DNA of 55,506 nt. It comes from Pseudomonadota bacterium (lineage in GTDB: Bacteria > Pseudomonadota > Gammaproteobacteria > Burkholderiales > Burkholderiaceae_C). Shown here in pieces: positions 16,032 through 25,715 of this stretch. Each line of letters begins with the position of its first letter. Position 1 is the stretch's first letter. The position numbers were made by a program, and so were the translations under genes. The stretch spans positions 1 through 55,506 of the forward strand of contig JAIUOM010000011.1 in NCBI GenBank assembly GCA_020161215.1. Direction: 5' to 3'. Below the pieces are notes generated by a model. It did not search any database, was not told where the DNA came from, and saw only the letters and a list, made by a program, of their open reading frames with translations.

Positions 16032-17318
16032 TCAGGTTTGCGCCGCCTGCTTCCAGGCCTGCAGAGCCTGCTCGGCATCGCCCCGTTGCTCGGCCAGCTC
16101 GGCCAGGGCGCGCCAGGCATGGCGGCGCAAGGTCTCGTCGCGCAGCGCGGCGGCGGCCTGCGACAGCAGCAATTGGGCCCGCCCCCACAGGCCGCGCTTG
16201 AGGCAGGCCATGCCGGCCAGGTACTGCAGCACCGGGTCGCGCGGACGGGCCTGGGTGGCGGCTTCGATGCGGGCCAACCACTGCTGATCGGAAGGCGCGC
16301 CGATGGCCACCATGCCGGCCTCCAGCACACGCACCAGGCGCACGCGGTCGGCGTCGTTGAAACTCTCGGGCAGCTCCAGCATGCGCTCCCATACCGGCTT
16401 CAGCCAATCGCGCACCACGGCCGGCTCGCCACCCAGCTGCTGCAGGCGCTGGCAGGCGCGCAGCGCCAGCTCGGGCATGCCGCGCTCGACCGGGTCAAGC
16501 GCCGCCCACACCTGTTTCAGCTGCACCGTGTCGTGGGCGTCCTGGATCAGATCGACAGCCAGGCCGCGCACCAAGCTGCGCCCGGCCTCGGGCGAAAACG
16601 CGTGGTGCTTGGCCAGCAGGCGGGCGGTTTCCAGGGCCTCGGCGTGCCGGCCCAGCTGGTGCGCCGCCTTCAGGCGGATGCGCAAGGCCAGGGTGCGGCG
16701 GTGCGCGCCGGTGGGCAACTCTTGCAGGCGCGCCAGGGCGCCGGCCGGGTCACGGTCGTTCAGGGCCCAGCGCGCCGCGCGCAGCAGCCCCCCTTCACGC
16801 AACTCGGGGCCGGCGCCCGGCGTCCCCGCGACGTCGAGCGCGTGCGCCAGGTGCGCATCGCGCGTGGCCTGATCGCGCAAGGCGTGCGCGCTTTCGGCCA
16901 GCGTCAGGTGCGCCAGGCCGCGCAGCACGACGGCGTGGGCCGGAGCCTCGCCGCTGGCGCCGAGCGCCTGCTCGCGCAGCAGCGCGCCTTCGGCCGCCTT
17001 GCGCGCGCGCAGGTAGCGGCCAGCGGCGTGCTGCACGATGGCGTCCAGCAGCATGGCGTGGGTGGCGCGCTCACGCTGCTGGGCGCGCCAGCGCCGTGCC
17101 TGGCGCGGCAGCTCCAGCACCGCCCCCAGCGCGCGCAAGGCCACGTACCCCAGTCCGAACAGCAACAGCAGCAGCAGCAGCACCAGGTTGACCGACAAAT
17201 CGATGCGGTGCGGTGGCCAGAAGACGGTGACGGTGCCGTGGTTGTCGCCGGCGAACAGCGCCACCGCCACGGCCATGGCGAACAACCCGACCAGCCAGAG
17301 CGCGGCACGCATGGCCAT
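16032..17318 (-). CDS. hemY: HemY-type membrane protein with TPR domain
   Basis: A 428-residue inner-membrane protein with two N-terminal membrane helices (about residues 4-24 and 42-62, the second a run of leucines), then the HemY_N domain (GYVALRALGAVLELPRQARRW) and a long soluble helical part with TPR-like repeats. Proteobacterial HemY is encoded with hemCDX; its biochemical role is unsettled, and it is unrelated to Bacillus HemY (protoporphyrinogen oxidase). It is the last gene of the algZR-hem cluster, starting 6 bp after hemX. Another ATG two codons downstream is possible. Confidence 0.88.
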   Translation of the reverse strand: MAMRAALWLVGLFAMAVAVALFAGDNHGTVTVFWPPHRIDLSVNLVLLLLLLLFGLGYVALRALGAVLELPRQARRWRAQQRERATHAMLLDAIVQHAAGRYLRARKAAEGALLREQALGASGEAPAHAVVLRGLAHLTLAESAHALRDQATRDAHLAHALDVAGTPGAGPELREGGLLRAARWALNDRDPAGALARLQELPTGAHRRTLALRIRLKAAHQLGRHAEALETARLLAKHHAFSPEAGRSLVRGLAVDLIQDAHDTVQLKQVWAALDPVERGMPELALRACQRLQQLGGEPAVVRDWLKPVWERMLELPESFNDADRVRLVRVLEAGMVAIGAPSDQQWLARIEAATQARPRDPVLQYLAGMACLKRGLWGRAQLLLSQAAAALRDETLRRHAWRALAELAEQRGDAEQALQAWKQAAQT

Positions 17319-17324
17319 GGCGGC

Positions 17325-18485
17325 TCACTTCCCCCCGGGCGCCGGGCCGCTGGCGGCCACGGCGTTGCTGAGGGCGATCAGGGTGTCCTGCACGCGCGGC
17401 AGGTCGGCGGCCTTGGTCAGCCCCTGGACCTGCTGCAGCATGGTGGCGGCGGCCTGGGTGCGGCGCGAGGCGGGGTCGAACCAGGTGCCCAGCAGGGCTT
17501 GCGCGGCGGCCAGATCGGCGCGTCCGGCCTCGTACTGGCGCGCCAGCAGCGCCAAACGCGCGCCCTGCAGGCGCAGCTTGAGGTTCTCGCGCAGGAAGAA
17601 GGCTTGCTCCGGGCTGAGCAAGGCCGCCTCCGGGCGCTCCACGCGGCTCACGCGCAGCAGCCCGCGCGCCTCGTTCAGCAGAGCCATCGACCAGCGCCCC
17701 CACCAGGTGTCGGGCGCGGGCTGCACCGGCGCGCCGCGCGCGGCGGCCTCCCGGCCAGAGGGGCGCGCCTCATTGGCCACGGGCAGGTCGTCGACCTGGC
17801 GCAGCAGCTGATCGATGCGCGCCAGCAAGCCGGCGGTGTCGGGCACGCTGGCCGTCTTGACGTGTTCCAAGTCCTTGGTGACGGCCCGCGCCACCAGCGC
17901 CAGGCGCGGATCGCTGCTGCGCGCCAGACGCCGCTCGGCGGTGCGCAGGGCGGCCAGCAACGGCTCGACGCTACCGGTCAACTGGGTCTGGTCTTGCGCC
18001 ACGCGCAGGGCCGCTTCCAGCTCCACCGCCAGGTTCTCGTCGCGCGCACGGGTCACGCTGCGCACCACGTCCTCCAGCTGGGCGCGGTAGGCGCTCATCT
18101 CGGAGACCTTGCTGTCCAGCACCGCCACCTTGGCGGCGGTGTCGCGCACGGTTTCCTCGGCCTGCCGCGCCAAGGTGCGGGCCTCGACCGACTGGCTGCC
18201 GGCGTCGGCGCTCTGGCGCGCCAGTTGCCGCTGCATGCCCTCGACCTTCTGCCACAGCAGCAGGCTGACGGTCAGGCCGATGGCGCCGACGATCCAGGCC
18301 GCAACCAGGCCCGGTTGCAGCGCGCGGCGACGCGGCGCGCGAAACACGGGGGGAGGCGCGGCGGCCACGCTGGGCGGCGGGGTGGGTTCGGGCGCGGCCG
18401 GCGGCGACACCGGCCCAGCGACCGGGACCGCCTCGGCCGCGGAAACCGTGGGCGGTGGCGCGGCGGGGGGCGGCGGGGCACTCAT
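17325..18485 (-). CDS. hemX: HemX-like membrane protein (uroporphyrinogen-III C-methyltransferase-like)
   Basis: A 386-residue protein. It starts with a Pro/Ala-rich cytoplasmic tail (about 1-50), has one membrane helix (about 58-78, PGLVAAWIVGAIGLTVSLLL), and then a long periplasmic coiled-coil and helical part (from about 80) with the HemX-typical WWGRWSMALLNEARGLLRVSRV and EQAFFLRENLKLRLQGARLALLAR split over residues 240-310. It does not carry a SAM-methyltransferase domain. ATG 18485 overlaps the hemD stop as ATGA (18482-18485), which points to coupled translation. The open frame extends upstream into hemD, but this extension is in the wrong frame for hemD and is rejected. Confidence 0.9.
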   Translation of the reverse strand: MSAPPPPAAPPPTVSAAEAVPVAGPVSPPAAPEPTPPPSVAAAPPPVFRAPRRRALQPGLVAAWIVGAIGLTVSLLLWQKVEGMQRQLARQSADAGSQSVEARTLARQAEETVRDTAAKVAVLDSKVSEMSAYRAQLEDVVRSVTRARDENLAVELEAALRVAQDQTQLTGSVEPLLAALRTAERRLARSSDPRLALVARAVTKDLEHVKTASVPDTAGLLARIDQLLRQVDDLPVANEARPSGREAAARGAPVQPAPDTWWGRWSMALLNEARGLLRVSRVERPEAALLSPEQAFFLRENLKLRLQGARLALLARQYEAGRADLAAAQALLGTWFDPASRRTQAAATMLQQVQGLTKAADLPRVQDTLIALSNAVAASGPAPGGK

Positions 18486-19258
18486 GACCAGGATTTTATC
18501 GACGCCACCACGTCGGCCAGGGCCGGGCGCGTCTGGTGCACGGCACCGAAGCCGGCGGCCTGGGCGGTATAAGCGATGCGCGGGTGGGTGACCAGGGCGC
18601 GCGCGGCCGACCAATCCTGCCCCGGCAGGCAGGCCCCCAGGTGGGCGATGGCCTCGGAGCTGCTGAACAGCCACACCGTTTGCCTGCCGTGCGCGCCGGC
18701 GCGGGCCAGCGCGGCCTGGGCCGCGTCCAGCACGGGTGCGCGGCGGCGGTAGGCCAGCACCTGGTCGACCTGCGCGCCCGCCGCGTGCAGGCGCTCGGCC
18801 AGCCAGTCGCGGCCGGCGATACGGCCCTGGGCGTCGCCACCGCGCACGATCAGCACGCGCTGGCCGGCCTGCACCTGCCCAGCGACCTGGGCCCACAGCG
18901 CCTCGGAATCAAACTGCGCCGCGTCGGCGGCCGGTGCGTCGATGCGCGCCGCGGGCCAGCCAGCGGCCCGCAGGGCCTGGGTGGTGCCCGGCCCGGGCGA
19001 CCAGGCGCGAGGGCCCGGGGCCAGCGCGTCGGCGCCACCGCCCGGAAACAGGCCACGCACCGCATTGCCGCTGACGAACATGACGGCCTGCCAGGCATCC
19101 AGGCGAGCGCGCACGTCGGCCAATTCACCGGTCAGCGGCTCGGGCACGATGTCGATCAGCGGCAGCGCCTGGGCGGCCACGCCTTGCGCGGCCAGCTCGC
19201 GCACCCAGCGCGCCGCTTCGCGCGCGGGCCGCGTGACAAGCAGGCGCGCGGTCGACAT
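18482..19258 (-). CDS. hemD: Uroporphyrinogen-III synthase
   Basis: A 258-residue HemD protein, which closes and flips ring D of hydroxymethylbilane to make uroporphyrinogen III. The family is poorly conserved, but the start STARLLVTRPAREAARWV, the segment FVSGNAVRGLF, and SSSEAIAHL followed by HPRIAYTAQAAGF near the C-terminus are typical, as is its place between hemC and hemX. MSTARLL at 19258 is taken as the start because it lies 4 bp after the hemC stop; a longer open frame to 19357 would overlap hemC and lacks homology. Confidence 0.92.
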   Translation of the reverse strand: MSTARLLVTRPAREAARWVRELAAQGVAAQALPLIDIVPEPLTGELADVRARLDAWQAVMFVSGNAVRGLFPGGGADALAPGPRAWSPGPGTTQALRAAGWPAARIDAPAADAAQFDSEALWAQVAGQVQAGQRVLIVRGGDAQGRIAGRDWLAERLHAAGAQVDQVLAYRRRAPVLDAAQAALARAGAHGRQTVWLFSSSEAIAHLGACLPGQDWSAARALVTHPRIAYTAQAAGFGAVHQTRPALADVVASIKSWS

Positions 19259-19262
19259 CCGC

Positions 19263-20195
19263 TCAGTGCGCGCCGCCGGCACGCAAATCGGCGGCCACGC
19301 GCAAACCCAGGGCCTCGGCGGCGGCCAACTGCTCGACCTCCACCTCGGCCACACCATCGGCGCGCACCAGGCGAGCCTCGCCCTCGGGCTCGCCCCAGGC
19401 GGCGCGCAGGTGCAGGCGGCGGCCGTCCAGGGTGGCGTGCGCGGCCAGGGGCATGGAGCAACTGCCGCCCATGGCCCGGCTGACGGCGCGCTCGGCCGCC
19501 ACGGCCAGCCAGGTGGTCTGGTCGGCCAGGGGGGCCAGCGCCTCGGCCAAGTCAGGTCGGCCGGCGCGCGTCTCGATGCCTAAAGCACCCTGACCAGCGG
19601 CAGGCAGCATCTCCTCGGTGCCGAAGATGTGGCGGATACGCGCCGCCAGCCCCAGGCGTTTCAGGCCCGCCGCCGCCAGCACGATGCCGGCGTACTGGCC
19701 TTCGTCCAACTTGCGCAGGCGGGTGTCGAGGTTGCCGCGCAGGGGCTCGATGCGGATGTCGGTGCGCTTTAAATTGGAGAGCAGCGAGCGCAGCAGCACA
19801 GTGCGCCGCAGGCTGGAGGTGCCGATGACGGCGCCGGGCGGCAGCTCGGCCAGGCCGGCGTGCTGCGGCGACACCCAGGCGTCTCGCGGGTCCTCCCGCT
19901 GCATCACGCAGGCCAGATCGAACCCGGCCGGCAGCTCCATCGGCACGTCCTTGAGCGAATGCACGGCGATGTCGGCGCGGCCTTCCTCCAGGGCGGCTTC
20001 CAGCTCCTTGACAAACAGGCCCTTGCCGCCCACCTTGGACAGGGTGCGGTCCAGGATCTGGTCGCCGCGCGTGGTCATGCCCAGCAGGGTAACGGCGTGG
20101 CCGCGTTGCGCCAGCAAGGCCTTGACGTGCTCGGCCTGCCACAGGGCCAGGCGGCTTTCTCGGGTGGCGATGGTGATGGATGGCAGGGACGGCAT
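19263..20195 (-). CDS. hemC: Porphobilinogen deaminase (hydroxymethylbilane synthase)
   Basis: A 310-residue cytosolic enzyme that joins four porphobilinogens to hydroxymethylbilane. Visible are [19 protein letters not shown] at the N-terminus, the catalytic-loop region [25 protein letters not shown] with the catalytic Asp83, the Arg-rich GTSSLRR, and [11 protein letters not shown]. The dipyrromethane cofactor attaches to Cys246 in [11 protein letters not shown]. It begins 27 bp after algR and is followed almost at once by hemD. The order algZ-algR-hemC-hemD matches that of Pseudomonas. Confidence 0.97.
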   Translation of the reverse strand: MPSLPSITIATRESRLALWQAEHVKALLAQRGHAVTLLGMTTRGDQILDRTLSKVGGKGLFVKELEAALEEGRADIAVHSLKDVPMELPAGFDLACVMQREDPRDAWVSPQHAGLAELPPGAVIGTSSLRRTVLLRSLLSNLKRTDIRIEPLRGNLDTRLRKLDEGQYAGIVLAAAGLKRLGLAARIRHIFGTEEMLPAAGQGALGIETRAGRPDLAEALAPLADQTTWLAVAAERAVSRAMGGSCSMPLAAHATLDGRRLHLRAAWGEPEGEARLVRADGVAEVEVEQLAAAEALGLRVAADLRAGGAH

Positions 20196-20222
20196 GGCAA
20201 GGGGGTGGCAAAGCGTCCGATG

Positions 20223-20963
20223 TTAGCCGCCCAGCGCCTCCCGCACGGCGGCGAGTTGGCGGCGCGACACGGCCAGCGGTTCGTCCGCGCCGGCCAGGCG
20301 CACGGCCCAGCCCTCGCCTTCCTCGCTGTCGTGGTGCCGCTCCAGGGCACGGATGGCGTGGCGCGCCACCAGGGCGTTGCGGTGCACGCGCAGAAAACGC
20401 TCCGGGTAACGCTCCTCCAACTGGTTCAGGCTGCCGTCTAGCACATGGCTGGCGCCCGCAGTGCGCACGGTGACGTACTTCAGCTCGGCCTTCAGGTACA
20501 GCACCTCGGTCACCGGCACGCGCAAGGTGCGGCCGCGCTCGGTGATCAGCAGGCATTCCGGATCGTAATCGGCCGTTCCCCGGCGCCCAAACTCCCTCAT
20601 TCGCTCCGCTTTTCGTAGCGCCGCTTCCAGCCGCTCACGCCGCACGGGTTTGGTCAGGTAGTCCACCGCCTCGACCTCGAAGGCCTGCACCGCGTGCTCG
20701 GCGTGCGCGGTGACGAAGACAACCCAGGGCGGATCGGCCATGGCGCGCAGCGCGGTGGCCAGTTGCAGCCCGTCGGCGCCCGGCATGTGAATGTCGAGCA
20801 GCGCCACGTCGAAGGGCTGTTGCCGCACCAGGGCGATGGCGCGCGCGGCGTTGTCGGCCTCGGCGGCAACCAGCGCCTCGGGTGCGTGGCAATCGGCCAG
20901 CAGGGTGCGCAGGCGCGCCCGCGCCAGCGGCTCGTCGTCCACGATCAGCACGCGCAAGCTCAT
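20223..20963 (-). CDS. algR: LytTR response regulator AlgR
   Basis: A 246-residue regulator with an N-terminal receiver (LRVLIVDDEPLARARLR, phosphoacceptor Asp57 in LLDIHMPGADGL, conserved Lys in YLTKPVRRE) and a C-terminal LytTR DNA-binding domain (YLKAELKYVTVRT, LNQLEERYPERFLRVHRNALV, RRQLAAVREAL). In Pseudomonas AlgR controls alginate, twitching and the fimU-pilVWXY1 operon. Its start codon overlaps the algZ stop as ATGA (20960-20963), so kinase and regulator are translationally coupled. The neighbouring pilVWXY1 genes across argH are plausible targets (inference). Confidence 0.95.
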   Translation of the reverse strand: MSLRVLIVDDEPLARARLRTLLADCHAPEALVAAEADNAARAIALVRQQPFDVALLDIHMPGADGLQLATALRAMADPPWVVFVTAHAEHAVQAFEVEAVDYLTKPVRRERLEAALRKAERMREFGRRGTADYDPECLLITERGRTLRVPVTEVLYLKAELKYVTVRTAGASHVLDGSLNQLEERYPERFLRVHRNALVARHAIRALERHHDSEEGEGWAVRLAGADEPLAVSRRQLAAVREALGG

Positions 20964-22027
20964 GTGTCGTTCCTCCCGGGCAGCGGCACCTCCACGCGGG
21001 CCTGGTACATCCCGCCGCGCAAGGCGGTGCGAAAGCCGCCCTGCAAATCGTGCAGCAGGCGCAGTCTGCCACGCACGTTGTCCAGCGCCAGCCCGTGGCC
21101 AGGGTCGCCCTGGCCGGCCGGCACGGTGTTGGTGACCTTGATCAGGGCCAGCGCGCCGCGCCGCTGGGTGGAAATGCGCAGCTGCGCCCCGTCCGGGCTC
21201 GGCTCGACCCCGTGCCGGATGGCGTTTTCCACCAGCGGCTGCAGGATCAGCGGCGGCAGGCGCGCGCCGTCCACGCGGGGATCGAGCGCCCATTCCAGGC
21301 GCAGGCGATCGCCAAAGCGCAGCTGCTCGATGGCCAGGTAGCGGCGCGCCAGCTCGATTTCCTGCCCCACCGTGGAGCTGCCCGCCTGCTCGCTCAGGGC
21401 GTGGCGGAACAGATCGGCCAGGTCTTCCAGCACCGTCTCGGCCCGGGCCGGCTCGGCGCGCACCAGGGCAATCGCGGTGTTCAGGGTGTTGAACAAAAAG
21501 TGCGGCCGGATGCGCGCCTGCAACTCGGCCAGCCGCGCCGCCGTCGCCGCCGGGGTTCGCCCACGCACCCGCCACAGCAGGGCCGCCACCAACCCGGCGG
21601 CCAGCAAGGCCCCGGTGCTGGCGCTGGCCAGCCAGGGCGGATCGGGCACCACCTGCAGCAGGGCCAGCATGGCGCAGGCGTACAGCCCGGTCAGCGCGCC
21701 CAGGCCAATGCCGACCGCCACCTGGCCGCCCGAGGCCAGCCGTGCGATGGGCCGCTTCAGGCTGCACCCCATCACCAGCCACAGCAAGGTGGCCGGCAAC
21801 GCCCCACCGGTGGCCACGGCAAAGCGCGCCAGCCAGTCGGCCGGGTCGGCCGCGGGGTACATCAGGGCCACGCCCAGCACCGCCTCGACGTACAGCACGG
21901 CGCGCAGCACCACCCCCACCTGGCAGGCGTCGAACACCAGCACCGGCGGCGCCTGGCGCGACACCCGCCGGGGCACCCGCCGACGCTCGCGCTCGGTGAA
22001 GGTCGATAGAATTTGCGAATCTTTCAT
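20960..22027 (-). CDS. algZ: Sensor histidine kinase AlgZ/FimS (LytS-like)
   Basis: A 355-residue membrane kinase. It has about four membrane helices between residues 40 and 152, then a His_kinase domain with His176 in ARIRPHFLFNTLNTA and an HATPase domain with LILQPLVENAIRHGV (N box), GHGLALDNVRGRL (G box). It lacks a periplasmic sensor domain of any size, as is usual for AlgZ/FimS. It is divergent from argH (97-bp intergenic region) and overlaps algR by 4 bp. The pair argH/algZ is conserved in Pseudomonas and many betaproteobacteria. Confidence 0.93.
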   Translation of the reverse strand: MKDSQILSTFTERERRRVPRRVSRQAPPVLVFDACQVGVVLRAVLYVEAVLGVALMYPAADPADWLARFAVATGGALPATLLWLVMGCSLKRPIARLASGGQVAVGIGLGALTGLYACAMLALLQVVPDPPWLASASTGALLAAGLVAALLWRVRGRTPAATAARLAELQARIRPHFLFNTLNTAIALVRAEPARAETVLEDLADLFRHALSEQAGSSTVGQEIELARRYLAIEQLRFGDRLRLEWALDPRVDGARLPPLILQPLVENAIRHGVEPSPDGAQLRISTQRRGALALIKVTNTVPAGQGDPGHGLALDNVRGRLRLLHDLQGGFRTALRGGMYQARVEVPLPGRNDT

Positions 22028-22124
22028 GCGCCGATCCGGTCGCCAGACAGTGTAGGCGCGCCGACGGGCCGCTCATCCGCCCGGCATCGCCGGCCATCCC
22101 GCGGCACCCACTCATCACCGCTTC

Positions 22125-23561
<1,437 letters not shown>

Positions 23562-23586
23562 CCCGGATCGAACCAGACCCGCGTTA

Positions 23587-23623
23587 GGGGCTCGCCCCAA
23601 GCCCCCTGCTGCCATCGCGGCAG
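23587..23623 (+). terminator. Likely terminator hairpins after argH
   Basis: GGGGCT/AGCCCC (23587-23592, 23600-23605) and CTGCC/GGCAG (23609-23613, 23619-23623) are adjacent hairpins about 25 bp after the argH stop, followed by ATATCAGTTTTGG. The first hairpin is preserved, one base pair shorter, in the second duplicate at about 23901-23918. T-runs are short, so efficiency is uncertain. Confidence 0.45.
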
Positions 23624-23803
23624 ATATCAGTTTTGGATCTATTTGGCATCTATTAAATGCCTATAAATAAAATCCAAACAATATTTGACCGAGACAAAAA
23701 TCCTTCTCGGGAAAAGACAATCTGCCCACCCCAGATAATCTGGCGCCCGGCATTTGAGCGCCTGGGCGCCAAATATTCAAGGTTTTTCATGCTCGCACCC
23801 GAC

Positions 23804-23877
23804 ACACCCCGGGCGGCATCGCGCCCGCGCAGGTGAAAGCACGGACCGCGTGGCACCACGAGCGCCTGCGCGCATAA
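23804..23877 (+). pseudogene. argH 3'-end remnant (second copy)
   Basis: Read in the argH frame this stretch gives HTPGGIAPAQVKARTAWHHE and then RLRA and a stop, against [20 protein letters not shown] and RLRA at the true argH end. Substitutions are both silent and amino-acid changing. It has no start codon of its own and is only the coding end of the tandem duplication. Confidence 0.88.
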
Positions 23878-24159
23878 CCTGGGTCAAATCAGACCCTGTC
23901 AGGGCTCGCCCCAAGCCCCTGCTGTCACCACCGTAGACATCAGTTTTCGAGTCTATTTGGCATCTATTCGGCATCGTTGAATAAAAATCCAAAAATATAT
24001 CTGACCTGAACAGAAGAACTCTTCTGGGAAAAAAGATAATTTACCCACCTCATACAATCGGTCGCCCGCCGATGAGGCGCCTGAACGTCAACTATTCAAG
24101 GTTTTTCATATTCGAGCCCGTTGTTTTTTCACGGGTATCAGCGTGTATTGAAATATGCA

Positions 24160-24173
24160 TTTACAGTTGTAAA
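24160..24173 (+). promoter_or_regulatory. Small hairpin in place of a Shine-Dalgarno before pilE
   Basis: TTTAC-AGTT-GTAAA forms a 5-bp stem with a 4-nt loop ending two bases before the pilE ATG. No purine-rich Shine-Dalgarno is visible, and an in-frame TAA at 24170-24172 rules out an upstream start. The leader may therefore be regulated or leader-dependent; the element is weak on its own. Confidence 0.35.
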
Positions 24174-24175
24174 CC

Positions 24176-24601
24176 ATGTCGCTCATTTCCATCCAGCAGC
24201 GCGGCTTTTCGCTCATAGAGTTGATGATCGTGGTGGCCATCATCGGCATCCTGGCGGCCATCGCGCTCCCGGCCTACAACAGCTACATCGTGCGCAGCAA
24301 CCGCAACGCCGCCCAGTCCTACATGACGGAAGTCGCCAATCGGCAGCAGCGCTATTTGCTGGACGCGCGCGCCTACGCCGCGGACATCGGCACGCTGGGC
24401 TTGGCGGCGCCAGCCGAGGTGGCACGCAACTACACCATCGCCACCGCGCCCAAGGCCGGCGCCACCCCGCCGGGCTTCACCGTCACCGGCACGCCCAAGG
24501 GCACGCAACTCGCGCGAGACACCGATTGCGGCACGCTGGGCCTGGACGAAACCGGCGCCAAGACAGCCTCGGGCAGCAAGGGCGTCGGAGGGTGCTGGTG
24601 A
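24176..24601 (+). CDS. pilE: Type IV pilin, PilE/ComP-like
   Basis: A 141-residue type IV prepilin. The short leader [10 protein letters not shown] is cut by the PilD peptidase before Phe, giving the classic [21 protein letters not shown]-terminal helix with Glu5. The C-terminal domain has two Cys (TDCGTLG and GVGGCW) that can form the usual disulfide loop. The size and GTLGL segment resemble PilE minor pilins and the ComP-type pilins of betaproteobacteria. It is the first gene of the pilus operon; its TGA overlaps the fimT ATG (TGATG). It may be a minor pilin of the tip complex rather than the main pilin (inference from being with pilVWXY1). Confidence 0.9.
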   Translation: MSLISIQQRGFSLIELMIVVAIIGILAAIALPAYNSYIVRSNRNAAQSYMTEVANRQQRYLLDARAYAADIGTLGLAAPAEVARNYTIATAPKAGATPPGFTVTGTPKGTQLARDTDCGTLGLDETGAKTASGSKGVGGCW

Positions 24602-25077
24602 TGACCCGTCGCCGCGCACGCGCGCAACTTGGTTTCACCTTGGTGGAATTGATCACCACGGTCAGCATCCTGGCGGTGTTGGCAACCCTGGCCGCACCCT
24701 CGTTCCGGGAGTTCATCGCCAATCAGCGCATCCGCAACGCCTCGTTCGACCTCATGGCGGCACTGAGTCAGGCGCGCAGCCAGGCCATCACGCAAAACGG
24801 CAGCGTCGATCTGAAAAAAACCGGCACCAGTTGGGACCAGGGTTGGACCGTGTCCGACAGCACCAGCACCTTCCTCACCCGCGAGGCGCTCAAGAGCCTC
24901 AGCATCAGCGATTCCGCCAACCTGGGCACGCTCACCTACGGGCGCGATGGGCGCACCACCACCGCGTCGACCAAGTTCACCATCCAGCCCACCACCACCC
25001 TGAGCGGCGTATCGCCGCGCTGCGTGACGGTCGGCCTGAGCGGCATGCCGACCAGCGTCATCGGGGCATGCACATGA
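24601..25077 (+). CDS. fimT: Pseudopilin of the GspH/FimT family
   Basis: A 158-residue minor pilin. The leader [11 protein letters not shown] is followed by FTLVELITTVSILAVLATLA with the conserved Glu5, then NQRIRNASFDLMAALSQARS, typical of GspH/FimT/FimU, and a beta-rich C-terminus with one Cys pair candidate (PRCVTVG, IGACT). FimT/FimU proteins prime pilus assembly and in some bacteria bind DNA during uptake. The stop overlaps the pilV start (ATGA). Confidence 0.88.
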   Translation: MTRRRARAQLGFTLVELITTVSILAVLATLAAPSFREFIANQRIRNASFDLMAALSQARSQAITQNGSVDLKKTGTSWDQGWTVSDSTSTFLTREALKSLSISDSANLGTLTYGRDGRTTTASTKFTIQPTTTLSGVSPRCVTVGLSGMPTSVIGACT

Positions 25078-25715
25078 AGCAGCACCGCGCGCGCCCTGGT
25101 GCACGCCGTCACGCCGGCATCGCCCTGATCGAGGTGCTGGTCACCCTGGTGATCCTGCTGTTCGGCCTGCTGGGGCTGGCCGGCATCAGCAGCCGCGCCA
25201 ACATGGCCGAACTGGAGGCCTTCCAGCGCATCCGCGCGCTGCAGTTGCTGCAGGACATGGCCGCCCGCATCGAGGCCAACCGGCAAATTGCGCCGTGCTA
25301 TTCCAGCGGCGCCACGGGTATCGAGGTCGGCATCGGCAAAACCCTGCCGAGCACCCTGCCGGCCTGCAACCTGATCAAGAAAGCCGCGGACGGCACGGCC
25401 ATTGCCGCCAGTACCCAGCAGACCACGCAGCTCAAGGCCGACCTGGTGTCGTGGGACCAGCAGATCAAGGGAGAGGCCGAGGTGGTAGGCAGCAACAAGG
25501 TCGGCGCCATGATGGGCGCCATCGGCTGCATTACCCAGGACGACGCCGTCGCCAACGTCTACCTCATCGCCGTGGCCTGGCAGGGCCTGGCACCCACCGC
25601 CCAGCCCATGCTGGAGGACGGCACCACGCCGTTTCCCTGCGGCTTGAACGCTTTTGGCGATGAAAAACTGCGCCGCGTGCTCACGACCAAGGTGCGCATC
25701 GGGAATATTTCATGA
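25074..25715 (+). CDS. pilV: Type IV pilus modification/minor pilin PilV
   Basis: A 213-residue prepilin-like protein. The leader is about 15 residues, followed by the processing site AG/IALIEVLVTLVILLFGLLGL with Glu5. The segment ALQLLQDMAARIEANRQ matches PilV. It takes part with FimT, PilW, PilX and PilY1 in the tip-priming complex. ATG 25074 overlaps the fimT stop; an alternative ATG at 25068 would add two residues (Met-His). Its own TGA overlaps the pilW ATG. Confidence 0.9.
   Translation: MKQHRARPGARRHAGIALIEVLVTLVILLFGLLGLAGISSRANMAELEAFQRIRALQLLQDMAARIEANRQIAPCYSSGATGIEVGIGKTLPSTLPACNLIKKAADGTAIAASTQQTTQLKADLVSWDQQIKGEAEVVGSNKVGAMMGAIGCITQDDAVANVYLIAVAWQGLAPTAQPMLEDGTTPFPCGLNAFGDEKLRRVLTTKVRIGNIS

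Noticed and set aside
16020..18572. Long plus-strand open frame opposite hemY/hemX (also 6622-9201, 9424-11682 and the minus frame 28152-30815)
   Set aside because: Each lies opposite a well-supported gene and shows the low-complexity composition of a shadow frame.
23789..23836. Small frame ATG at 23789 (MLAPDTPRAASRPRR) with AAGG upstream in the first duplicated unit
   Set aside because: It is not preserved in the second unit (ATA in place of ATG) and is out of frame with the argH remnant; probably chance, though the AAGG-TTTTTCATG context is curious.
23958..23972. Possible sigma-54 promoter TGGCAT-N7-GGC in the second duplicate
   Set aside because: The GG-N10-GC spacing fits, but the -12 element (CGGCA) is poor, copy 1 lacks the spacing, and the site is about 200 bp from pilE.
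24117..24136. CCCGT...ACGGG around a T-run before pilE as a terminator
   Set aside because: The stem has only five pairs, the T-run is in the loop rather than after the stem, and no gene end is near.
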